DNA of 7,079 nt from contig JAULUH010000294.1 in the NCBI GenBank assembly GCA_032111745.1, positions 1-7,079 on the forward strand, written 5' to 3'. A program made the translations under genes and the position numbers. This DNA comes from JAULUH01 sp032111745 (lineage in GTDB: Bacteria; Chloroflexota; Anaerolineae; JAAEKA01). Numbering within the stretch: position 1 is the stretch's first letter; every line of letters begins with the position of its first letter. Positions 1 to 5,762 of this stretch are shown here, in pieces. The notes under the pieces are model-generated. The model saw only the letters and a program-made list of their open reading frames with translations, was not told the origin of the DNA and made no database searches.

Positions 1-963
1 GAGCAACTGGTGCCATGGTTGTCCAGTAGCCTGGGCCTTTCAGACGCCGAGCTGGCCACCGCGCAGCGTGCGGCCGCTCTCTCCAAATCGGACCTGGCTA
101 CCTCGATGGTGATCGAGATGACCTCATTGCAGGGCATCATGGGTCGCGAGTATGCGCTCAGCAGTGGCGAAGCGCCGGCTGTAGCCGAGGCCATCTTCGA
201 GCACTACCTGCCGCGCACCAGCGGCGATCGGCATCCCCAGACCCTGCCCGGCCTGGCCGTGGGGCTGGCTAACCGGCTGGACAGCATAGCGGGGCTCTTC
301 GCCGTGGGGTTGGAACCCACCGGTTCGGCTGATCCTTACCATTTGCGCCGGGATGCCCTGGGCATTGTGCGGAATCTGGCCGAGACGGGGCTGAGTTTCT
401 CTGTGAGGGAAGGCCTCGCCGAGGCCGCCCGGCTGCTGCCGATCGAGGCGTCTGAGCAGTCCCAGGCGCGCGCCCTGGCCTTCGTCGTAGGTCGCCTGGA
501 GAACTGGCTGCGGGACCTGGGCTATCCCTATGACGTGGTGCAGGCCGTGCTGGCCGCACAGGGAGATAACCCGGCCCTGGCTCGCCAGACCGTGGACGAC
601 CTGACCAGGGTCGTAGCCTCGCCCGACTGGCCAGTGGTGCTGACCGCCTACGCCCGCTGCAAACGCATCGTGCGTAGCCTTCCTGCAACCTACTCGTTGG
701 CTCCAGGCCAGGACCCGGAGCCTGCTACACAGGCGTTGGTAGCCGCCTACCAAGCCGCGGCATCCGCAGTCCAGGCAGCCAGGGATGTACCGGCCCTCTA
801 TGCGGCACTGCAATCGCTGGTAGGTCCCATCAACCGTTTCTTCGACGACGTGCTGGTCATGGCAGAGGACCCGACGCTACGAGAAGCCCGTCTGGCCCTG
901 GTACAGCACATCGCCGCCCTGCCCGACGGCATCGCCGATCTGTCGCAGCTGCAGGGATTCTAA
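1..963 (+). CDS. glyS: Glycyl-tRNA synthetase beta subunit, C-terminal part (5' truncated)
   Basis: The reading frame is open from base 1, so the gene begins outside the window; 320 codons are visible, ending in TAA (961-963). In bacterial-type GlyRS the beta subunit binds tRNA(Gly) and works with the alpha subunit to charge it with glycine in the cytoplasm. Family signatures seen are the block LQGIMGREYA at about window residues 42-51, EHYLPR soon after, then DSIAGLFAVGL, EPTGSADPYHLRRDALGIVR (the HD-like/helical core), and near the end FFDDVLVMAEDPTLREARL, typical of the C-terminal anticodon-binding region of GlyS. The end NPV-like spacing and length to the stop are normal, with no frameshift. 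Whether alpha and beta are fused in this organism cannot be seen. The next gene starts about 30 nt downstream with no terminator between them, so the two are probably co-transcribed. Confidence 0.95.
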   Translation, partial: EQLVPWLSSSLGLSDAELATAQRAAALSKSDLATSMVIEMTSLQGIMGREYALSSGEAPAVAEAIFEHYLPRTSGDRHPQTLPGLAVGLANRLDSIAGLFAVGLEPTGSADPYHLRRDALGIVRNLAETGLSFSVREGLAEAARLLPIEASEQSQARALAFVVGRLENWLRDLGYPYDVVQAVLAAQGDNPALARQTVDDLTRVVASPDWPVVLTAYARCKRIVRSLPATYSLAPGQDPEPATQALVAAYQAAASAVQAARDVPALYAALQSLVGPINRFFDDVLVMAEDPTLREARLALVQHIAALPDGIADLSQLQGF

Positions 964-984
964 TCCAAGGGAAATCGACCTGGT

Positions 985-990
985 AGGAGG
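985..990 (+). promoter_or_regulatory. Shine-Dalgarno of the small zinc-ribbon gene
   Basis: AGGAGG is a full-strength ribosome-binding site. Its 6-nt spacing to the ATG at 997, against 3 nt to the ATG at 994, favours the second start codon. Confidence 0.8.
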
Positions 991-993
991 CAG

Positions 994-1266
994 ATGATGA
1001 GCCAGCAAACGAAGTTATGGGTGGATCTCAGCCAGGAGGACCTGAACATCCTGTGGGCGCTGCAGCAGGAGATGGGGCTCTCCAGTGCCGAAGAGGTCAT
1101 GCAAGCCCTGATCCGCCAGGCTTATACCAGGGCAGTGATTGTCTGCCCCAACTGCGGCCACGCGGCACAGCGCACGGCCGAGGATGAGGCGCGCTGCACT
1201 ACCTGTATGTCGTTGTTACATCTGAGTGATGCAATGTGGCAGGTGGCTGTCACGCGATCTGCTTAG
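994..1266 (+). CDS. Small RHH-like / zinc-ribbon protein, function unknown
   Basis: This is a 90-aa protein that I do not recognise as a named family. Residues 7-46 (KLWVDLSQEDLNILWALQQE, then a helix containing SSAEEVMQALIRQAY) have the pattern of a short beta strand followed by two amphipathic helices, as in ribbon-helix-helix (CopG/Arc-like) DNA-binding domains. Residues 51-71 carry CPNC and CTTC (Cys51, 54, 68, 71), a classic four-cysteine zinc ribbon. The inferred role is a small DNA- or RNA-binding regulator; the fold assignments are by eye only. There are two consecutive ATGs, at 994 and 997. AGGAGG at 985-990 sits 3 nt from the first and 6 nt from the second, so translation may really begin at 997 (89 aa). 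It lies 30 nt after glyS and appears to share its transcript; a stem-loop follows at 1316-1364. Confidence 0.8.
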   Translation: MMSQQTKLWVDLSQEDLNILWALQQEMGLSSAEEVMQALIRQAYTRAVIVCPNCGHAAQRTAEDEARCTTCMSLLHLSDAMWQVAVTRSA

Positions 1267-1315
1267 CGACGATAGTGGGATAGCTTCATTCCCATCTCCT
1301 GCGCCATACCCCACT

Positions 1316-1364
1316 GGCGCCAGACACCTTCGTGTCCTGCGAAATCACGGAGGTGTTTGGCGCC
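1316..1364 (+). terminator. Long stem-loop after the glyS unit (terminator-like, no U-tract)
   Basis: The left arm GGCGCCAGACACCTTCGTG (1316-1334) pairs along all 19 positions with the right arm CACGGAGGTGTTTGGCGCC (1346-1364). Two of the pairs are G-U wobbles (1323/1357 and 1330/1350), and the loop is 11 nt. An alternative inner pairing TTCG (1329-1332) with CGAA (1340-1343) is possible. It sits about 50 nt after the zinc-ribbon stop and about 27 nt before the secA -10 box, which suits transcript separation. No T-run follows on either strand, so a canonical intrinsic terminator is not supported. It could be a 3'-end-stabilising hairpin, a factor-assisted terminator or a dispersed palindromic repeat. 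Confidence 0.6.
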
Positions 1365-1388
1365 TCACTGTGCGCTCACCGTGGGCTG

Positions 1389-1397
1389 TGGTATAAT
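1389..1397 (+). promoter_or_regulatory. Extended -10 promoter for secA
   Basis: TGGTATAAT gives a perfect TATAAT (1392-1397) with the extended -10 TG one base upstream (TG at 1389-1390). The best-spaced -35 (TGTGCG, 1369-1374, 17-bp spacer) is poor, as expected for an extended -10 promoter. The predicted transcript starts near 1403-1405, giving a secA leader of about 120 nt. The surrounding 15-bp core recurs upstream of the pspA-like gene. Confidence 0.75.
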
Positions 1398-1405
1398 CTA
1401 CTACG

Positions 1406-1504
1406 ATGATCCGACGATCCGGTCCTGGCTGCAGCCATGAGATCGGCCATAGCGACGCAACTAGGCACGCGCTCATTCCGTGTTGGCTTGATCCAGCGGA
1501 GTGA
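1406..1504 (+). CDS. Possible 32-codon leader ORF upstream of secA
   Basis: ATG at 1406 opens a 32-codon frame (beginning MIRRSGPGCS, ending CWLDPAE) that stops with TGA at 1502-1504, 21 nt before the secA ATG. The start lies within a few bases of the transcription start predicted from TATAAT at 1392-1397, so it would be translated as a leaderless or near-leaderless message; it has no Shine-Dalgarno. A second short frame starts at ATG 1437 and ends at 1544, overlapping the first codons of secA. No family resemblance is recognised, and there is no match to the E. coli SecM arrest motif. It could be chance; it is listed because of its position and because secA itself has a weak ribosome site. 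Confidence 0.25.
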   Translation: MIRRSGPGCSHEIGHSDATRHALIPCWLDPAE

Positions 1505-1525
1505 GCGCCATACTGAGATGAGAGC

Positions 1526-4500
1526 ATGTTTCGCAACTTATTGAAGAAAACGTTTGGCGACGCCAGTTCCAAATCTCTCAAGAACAGCAGGGGGCTGGTG
1601 GAACAGATCAATGCGCTAGAGCCGCAGGTGCAGGGCCTGCCAGACGCCGAGTTTGCGCAGCGCACGGCAGCGTTTCAGGAGCAAATCCGGCAGGCAACGG
1701 CCCAGCCTAAGGCCGAGCTGGCTGAGGTACAGCTGGAGCGCGAGCACCAGCCTGATGCTACTCGCCGCGCGCAGATGGATTTCGAGATCAAGCGCCAGGA
1801 ACGGGAGTTGCGCGCGATCGAAGAGGAACTGCTGGAGGAGATTCTACCCGAGGCCTTTGCTCTGGTTCGGGAGGCCAGCCAGCGCACCATTGGGCTCCGG
1901 CACTACGATGTGCAATTGATCGGCGGCATCGTACTGCACCGTGGCCAGATCGCCGAAATGAAGACCGGCGAGGGCAAGACCCTGGTAGCTACCCTACCCC
2001 TCTATCTTAACGCGATTACCGGCCGCGGCTCTCACCTGGTTACGCCCAACGATTACCTATCCAAGGTGGGCGTGCAGTGGATGGGGCCGATCTACCATCT
2101 GCTGGGACTCAGCGTGGCCATTATCCAGTCGTCGGCCGGCGATCCCAACAGGGGATCCTATGCGTACGATCCCAGCTACCAGTCGGCAGATGATCGCTTC
2201 CAGAATCTGCGGCCGATTACGCGCCGCGCGGCCTACGATGCTGACATTACCTATGGTACCAACAACGAGTTCGGCTTCGATTACCTGCGGGACAACATGG
2301 TGCACGATCTCGGCCAGCGGGTGCAGCGTGAGCTGTACTACGCCATCGTCGACGAGGTCGACAACATTCTCATCGACGAGGCCCGCACGCCGCTGATCAT
2401 ATCCGGCGCCGCCGAACAGTCCAGTGATTGGTATGCCCGGTTTGGGCAACTGGTGCCTCAGTTGCGCCCCTCAACCAATAAGGACTCCGTGGATGGCGAC
2501 TACGTGGTGGATGAGAAGGATCGCGTGGTTACGCTGACTGAATCCGGTATTGAGCGCTTGCAGGACTGGCTGGGAATTGGCAACCTCTATTCCCCGGAGC
2601 ATTTCGAGCTAACTCCGTACCTCGACAACGCACTGCGGGCCAGCGTTTTGTTCAAGCGGGACAAGGATTATATCGTGCGCGACGGTGAGGTGATCATCGT
2701 AGATGAGTTCACGGGTCGCCTCATGGAAGGCCGCCGCTACTCCGAGGGCCTACATCAGGCCATTGAGGCCAAGGAGGGCCTCCGAGTCCAGCGCGAGTCC
2801 CTGACCCTGGCCACGATTACCTTCCAGAATTACTTCCGCATGTACGCCAAGCTGGCCGGGATGACGGGCACGGCTGAAACCGAAGAGGAAGAGTTCGCGA
2901 AGATCTATGGACTGGACGTGGTGGTCATCCCCACCCACGTTCCCGTGGTGCGCCAGGACCACCCTGACCAGGTGTACCGGGATTCTCGCACGAAGTTCAA
3001 CGCGGTGATCAACGAGATTGAGGACTGTTATCGGCGCAAGCAACCGGTGCTGGTGGGCACTGTGGCTATCGAGACCAGTGAGTTCCTGTCCCGCCTGCTT
3101 GAGCGTCGCGGTATCCCGCACAACGTGCTGAATGCCAAACAGCATGAGCGCGAGGCCGTGATCATCGCCCAGGCCGGCCGGCCCGGCGCGATCACCATCG
3201 CCACGAACATGGCCGGCCGCGGCGTTGATATCCTGCTCGGCGGTAATCCTGAGGGCATCGCCCGTGATAAGCTGCGCCGTGAGGGCCACGATCTCACCGA
3301 GTTGTCCGCTGACGTCTGGCAGCAAGCCCTGGCCGAGGCCAAGAGCCAGTGCAGTGCCGACCGGCACTTGGTACTGGAGGTAGGTGGCCTGCGGGTGATC
3401 GGCACGGAGCGCCACGAGGCCCGCCGCATTGACAACCAGCTGCGCGGCCGCTCTGGCCGGCAGGGTGATCCCGGCGAGAGCCGCTTCTACGTCGGCCTAG
3501 ACGACGATCTTATGCGCCGATTTGGCGGCGATAGGGTGGCCGGGCTGATGGGCCGCCTGGGTGTCGAGGAGGATATCCCCATCGAACATGGGCTGGTATC
3601 CAAGTCCATCGAGAGTGCCCAAACACGGGTTGAGGGCTATAATTTTGACATTCGCAAGCACGTCCTCGAATACGACGACGTCGTCAACAAGCAGCGCGAG
3701 GTCATTTATGACCAGCGCCTGCGCATTCTGCGCGCATCCACTCTGCGCGACAACGTCCTGGATATGGTGGCATCCCAGATCCAGCGACTGGTGCAGGGAT
3801 TTGGCGGTGTTGATGACGGCGCTGAGCGTGATCTCGCTGGCCTGCATGCGGCTGTTGGCGCCATATTCCCGTTGCCGCAGGATATGAGCGTCGATCAGTG
3901 GCGCACCATATCGGCCGAAGAGATCGTCGAAGAATTGACTGGCTATGCGGAGACGCTATATGACCGGAGGGCTGAGGCCAACGGCCAGGTCTTATGGCGC
4001 CAGCTGGTCGACGAGGACCTCACCCTTGCTGAGTTAAAGCAGCGACCGGATCCCTTCTCTGCCGCTGTGTATGCGGCGATTCGGTGGCAGTTGGAGGATG
4101 AACCGGCGCCGGACCTGGCGAGCACTTCCTTACGCTCTTTGCCCCCGGACGTGCAACAGGCCGTCCGGGTTGGGATCACCGCGGGTGCCGCCCTGTATCG
4201 CGATCGCCTGGTCATGTTGCGCGCAGTGGACGAGCGCTGGGTGCGCCATCTCACCGACCTGGACTCGTTGCGTGAGGGCATAGGCCTGCGCGCGTACGGG
4301 CAGGTACAGCCGTTGGTGGCCTACAAGAAAGAGGCCTTCGACATGTACTCGGAGTTGCTGACCGCCATAGAGAACGACATCGTCCATGCTGTGTACAAGG
4401 TCGACGTCATACGCCAGCAGCCGCAGCAAGCTGTGCGCCGGGAGATCCAAATCAACCGGGATGCTGGTAACGGCACCCAGGGGCAACAGCCCGTGCGTCG

Positions 4501-4687
4501 CTCCGGTTCGAGCCTGGGCCGCAATGACCCCTGCTGGTGCGGCAGTGGCAAGAAATACAAGCATTGCCACATGCGCACTGACCAGACCAGCGGGGGCCCG
4601 CCGGAGCGAACGCCGGCCGGCGCTCCAGCCCAAAAGGCGGTGCCGACAGGGGGCAAGCAAGCCACCCGCAAGCGTCGCGGTCGCTAG
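1526..4687 (+). CDS. secA: Preprotein translocase ATPase SecA
   Basis: SecA is the cytoplasmic and membrane-peripheral motor that drives unfolded preproteins through SecYEG by ATP hydrolysis. All landmarks are present. These are the SecA start MFRNLLKK, Walker A MKTGEGKT (145-152, Lys151), Walker B DEVD (276-279) followed by NILIDEARTPLIISG, FTGRLMEGRRYSEGLHQAIE (395 on), GMTGTAETEEEEF (445 on), NMAGRGVDILLGG (561 on), and the helicase VI-like GTERHEARRIDNQLRGRSGR (626-645). The C-terminus has CWCGSGKKYKHCH (1003-1015), the CxCx8CH zinc site used for SecB/ribosome contact in other species. At 1,053 aa it is longer than E. coli SecA (about 900), mainly through a charged helical stretch at about 57-105 and an extra segment at about 202-230, plus a basic tail of about 38 aa after the zinc site. 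ATG 1526 is the first start after an in-frame TGA (1514-1516). The Shine-Dalgarno is weak (GAG-rich 1515-1524). Confidence 0.98.
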   Translation: MFRNLLKKTFGDASSKSLKNSRGLVEQINALEPQVQGLPDAEFAQRTAAFQEQIRQATAQPKAELAEVQLEREHQPDATRRAQMDFEIKRQERELRAIEEELLEEILPEAFALVREASQRTIGLRHYDVQLIGGIVLHRGQIAEMKTGEGKTLVATLPLYLNAITGRGSHLVTPNDYLSKVGVQWMGPIYHLLGLSVAIIQSSAGDPNRGSYAYDPSYQSADDRFQNLRPITRRAAYDADITYGTNNEFGFDYLRDNMVHDLGQRVQRELYYAIVDEVDNILIDEARTPLIISGAAEQSSDWYARFGQLVPQLRPSTNKDSVDGDYVVDEKDRVVTLTESGIERLQDWLGIGNLYSPEHFELTPYLDNALRASVLFKRDKDYIVRDGEVIIVDEFTGRLMEGRRYSEGLHQAIEAKEGLRVQRESLTLATITFQNYFRMYAKLAGMTGTAETEEEEFAKIYGLDVVVIPTHVPVVRQDHPDQVYRDSRTKFNAVINEIEDCYRRKQPVLVGTVAIETSEFLSRLLERRGIPHNVLNAKQHEREAVIIAQAGRPGAITIATNMAGRGVDILLGGNPEGIARDKLRREGHDLTELSADVWQQALAEAKSQCSADRHLVLEVGGLRVIGTERHEARRIDNQLRGRSGRQGDPGESRFYVGLDDDLMRRFGGDRVAGLMGRLGVEEDIPIEHGLVSKSIESAQTRVEGYNFDIRKHVLEYDDVVNKQREVIYDQRLRILRASTLRDNVLDMVASQIQRLVQGFGGVDDGAERDLAGLHAAVGAIFPLPQDMSVDQWRTISAEEIVEELTGYAETLYDRRAEANGQVLWRQLVDEDLTLAELKQRPDPFSAAVYAAIRWQLEDEPAPDLASTSLRSLPPDVQQAVRVGITAGAALYRDRLVMLRAVDERWVRHLTDLDSLREGIGLRAYGQVQPLVAYKKEAFDMYSELLTAIENDIVHAVYKVDVIRQQPQQAVRREIQINRDAGNGTQGQQPVRRSGSSLGRNDPCWCGSGKKYKHCHMRTDQTSGGPPERTPAGAPAQKAVPTGGKQATRKRRGR

Positions 4688-4698
4688 GCGACGCGACG
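4673..4698 (+). terminator. GC-rich hairpin across the secA stop codon
   Basis: CGTCGCG (4673-4679) pairs with CGCGACG (4692-4698). An inner stem TCGC/GCGA (4681-4684 with 4688-4691) continues it after a one-base bulge, leaving the stop codon TAG (4685-4687) as the loop. No U-run follows, so it is at best a non-canonical terminator or 3'-end stabiliser, or chance in GC-rich DNA. Confidence 0.3.
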
Positions 4699-4709
4699 GG
4701 CCGGAACAT

Positions 4710-4739
4710 GGACGAACACGACAGACACGGACGAACACG
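4710..4739 (+). repeat. Direct repeat GGACGAACACG, two copies
   Basis: Identical 11-mers at 4710-4720 and 4729-4739 (19-nt period) are separated by the related string ACAGACAC. The area is non-coding, just after secA, and resembles low-complexity GGAC/ACACG repeat tracts scattered through intergenic regions of some environmental bacteria. That resemblance is from memory and not tested. Confidence 0.65.
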
Positions 4740-4755
4740 GACTCCGGAGGCGAAC

Positions 4756-4780
4756 CGCAGAGGCGCAAAGAGCGTAGAGG
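4756..4780 (+). repeat. Degenerate 8-nt periodic repeat (CGCAGAGG-like)
   Basis: Three related units follow one another: CGCAGAGG (4756-4763), CGCAAAGA (4764-4771) and CGTAGAGG (4773-4780, with a one-base offset). Together with the GGACGAACACG repeats just upstream they fill the first part of the 321-bp gap between secA and the pspA-like gene. No protein with gene-like features is seen there. Confidence 0.55.
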
Positions 4781-4862
4781 AGAACCAAGGACCGGAGGAG
4801 CCAGAGCAGACTGGAATACAGGCGCCGGAAGTGAACAGGGGGGGACTTTTGCGAGGCCGTGT

Positions 4863-4876
4863 CCTGGTCTACCAGG
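4863..4876 (+). promoter_or_regulatory. Dyad just upstream of the pspA-like promoter (possible operator)
   Basis: CCTGGT CT ACCAGG is a perfect inverted repeat with 6-bp arms and a 2-bp centre, ending 4 bp before the -35 box (4881-4886). The position would suit an activator or repressor site; no regulator is identified. Confidence 0.35.
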
Positions 4877-4880
4877 CGTC

Positions 4881-4909
4881 TGGTCAGGTGTCCGCGGCTG
4901 TGGTATCAT
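4881..4909 (+). promoter_or_regulatory. Promoter of the pspA-like gene
   Basis: The -35 TGGTCA (4881-4886, 4 of 6 to TTGACA) and the -10 TATCAT (4904-4909) are separated by 17 bp, with an extended -10 TG at 4901-4902. The core GGCTGTGGTATCATC (4896-4910) matches the secA promoter core (1384-1398) at 14 of 15 bases. The transcript would start near 4916, giving a leader of about 93 nt. The housekeeping-type sequence argues against the sigma-54 control known for E. coli pspA. Confidence 0.7.
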
Positions 4910-4918
4910 CACAGGCTG

Positions 4919-4975
4919 ATAGGTACCAAAGGGGTACCTGTCTTGGTGCGCAGTGAGCGTGCAAGCGCCCGCTGC
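4919..4975 (+). promoter_or_regulatory. Two tandem stem-loops in the pspA-like mRNA leader
   Basis: Stem-loop 1: AGGTACC (4921-4927) pairs with GGTACCT (4933-4939) around the loop AAAGG, extendable by T-G and A-T pairs to 4919/4941, at the very 5' end of the predicted transcript. Stem-loop 2: 4950-4959 pairs with 4966-4975 (GCAGTGAGCG with CGCCCGCTGC, one mismatch and one wobble) around a 6-nt loop. The Shine-Dalgarno at 4994-4999 is left free. They may stabilise the 5' end or bind a regulator; no known riboswitch class is recognised. Confidence 0.45.
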
Positions 4976-4993
4976 AGATGCTAGCTCAATTAC

Positions 4994-4999
4994 AGGAGG
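4994..4999 (+). promoter_or_regulatory. Shine-Dalgarno of the pspA-like gene
   Basis: AGGAGG lies 9 nt before ATG 5009 and fixes that start; the coding frame has the family N-terminus immediately after it. Confidence 0.85.
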
Positions 5000-5008
5000 C
5001 AATCGCTC

Positions 5009-5695
5009 ATGGCATCGCTGGTCGACAAAGTCAATACCCTAATCAAAGCCAATCTGCACTACCTGGTGGATCAGGCCCTCAAGTCCAACTCCATGGCTGT
5101 CATCAACCAGTACATCCGGGAGGTAGAGGATAACCTGGAGTCCCTGGAGGATGCGGTAGCCACTGTGGGTGGCCAGGTGAAGACGATTCGCCGCAAGCGC
5201 GACGAATACAAGGCGAAGTCCGAGGAGCTGGACCGCAATATCGACCTCTTCTTGACCGAGGGCAAGGAGTCCCTGGCCGTCGCGGCTCAGACCAAGCTCA
5301 ACTCGATCAATCGCACCGTTCAGGCCTATGACGAGCAGCTGGTGACGCTGGAGCGGGAGTATGAGAACCTGCGCGATGCCCGCCTGAAGCTCGAGGCCAA
5401 GCTGGCGACGATCAAGCAGGAGAAGGACGAGCTTCAGGCCCTGCTGGACCTGGCCAAGGCCAAGGAGATCAGTGTCAAGACCATCCAAAGCCTGGACGAC
5501 CTGGTGGGCAGCCGGGACGAGGACGTGGCCCGGATTGCTGAAAGCATTCGCGGGCGCCTGGACACGGTGTCGGCCAAGAGCGAAATGCTGGCTGCGGACC
5601 TCGACAAGCAGATGGACGAGGTCCTGGAGCGGGGCCAGATCGATGCGCAGTTGTCCGAGCGCAAGCGCCGCCTGGGCCTGGCCGAGTCCTCCTGA
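5009..5695 (+). CDS. PspA/IM30 (Vipp1-like) family protein
   Basis: This 228-aa protein is the usual length of the PspA family. These are peripheral membrane proteins of the ESCRT-III superfamily that assemble into rings or rods, protect membranes and help remodel them under envelope stress. Seen here are an amphipathic N-terminal helix (MASLVDKVNTLIKANLHYLV), the family block INQYIREVEDNLESLEDAV at about residues 31-49, and a long charged coiled coil to about 155 with heptad-like Leu/Glu/Lys content. The C-terminal helix carries LDKQMDEVLERGQIDAQL. There is no signal peptide, transmembrane segment or cysteine. The Pro usually found between helices 1 and 2 (the EDP region) is absent, replaced by LKSNSMA. 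ATG 5009 has AGGAGG (4994-4999) 9 nt upstream. The gene has its own promoter and lies 67 nt before the solute-binding-like gene, so it may head that unit. The family call is secure; the exact role is inferred. Confidence 0.93.
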   Translation: MASLVDKVNTLIKANLHYLVDQALKSNSMAVINQYIREVEDNLESLEDAVATVGGQVKTIRRKRDEYKAKSEELDRNIDLFLTEGKESLAVAAQTKLNSINRTVQAYDEQLVTLEREYENLRDARLKLEAKLATIKQEKDELQALLDLAKAKEISVKTIQSLDDLVGSRDEDVARIAESIRGRLDTVSAKSEMLAADLDKQMDEVLERGQIDAQLSERKRRLGLAESS

Positions 5696-5714
5696 CAATC
5701 CGGACTTATGATCG

Positions 5715-5742
5715 ATGCGTTGCACCCGCGGGTGCAACGCAT
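5715..5742. repeat. Perfect 28-bp palindrome between the pspA-like and solute-binding genes
   Basis: The arm ATGCGTTGCACCCG (5715-5728) is followed directly by its exact reverse complement (5729-5742). As RNA it gives a 12-bp stem with a CGCG tetraloop. It begins 20 nt after the pspA-like stop and ends 20 nt before the next ATG. No T-run follows, so an intrinsic terminator is unlikely. A -10-like TATGAT (5707-5712) lies just before it without a convincing -35. It could be an operator overlapping a weak start site, a processing or stabilising hairpin that sets the ratio of the two proteins, or one copy of a dispersed repeat. Confidence 0.8.
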
Positions 5743-5762
5743 ATTCTGCGGAGTCGAACGAG

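Noticed and set aside
124..813. 229-codon frame on the - strand
   Set aside because: It is antisense to glyS, which is clearly identified by family motifs on the + strand.
1426..1437. 12-bp palindrome TGGCTGCAGCCA in the secA leader
   Set aside because: Short, GC-rich and without a loop; not distinguishable from chance by itself.
4708..4956. 82-codon frame on + strand between secA and the pspA-like gene
   Set aside because: It starts inside the GGACGAACACG repeats, has no ribosome site, has repeat-like charged composition and runs through the promoter and first leader stem of the next gene.
4130..5002. 290-codon frame on the - strand
   Set aside because: It lies antisense to the secA 3' end and the pspA-like promoter; composition is typical of a GC-rich shadow frame with no recognisable domain.
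5692..5712. CTGACA / TATGAT as a promoter for the solute-binding-like gene
   Set aside because: The two elements are only 9 bp apart, far from the 16-18 bp needed; TATGAT alone is too weak to call.
5715..5762. Upstream in-frame start (ATG 5715) for the solute-binding-like gene
   Set aside because: It has no ribosome site, the ATG is part of the 28-bp palindrome, and it would put a polar Cys-containing extension before the membrane anchor; GGAG plus ATG at 5763 explains the start better.
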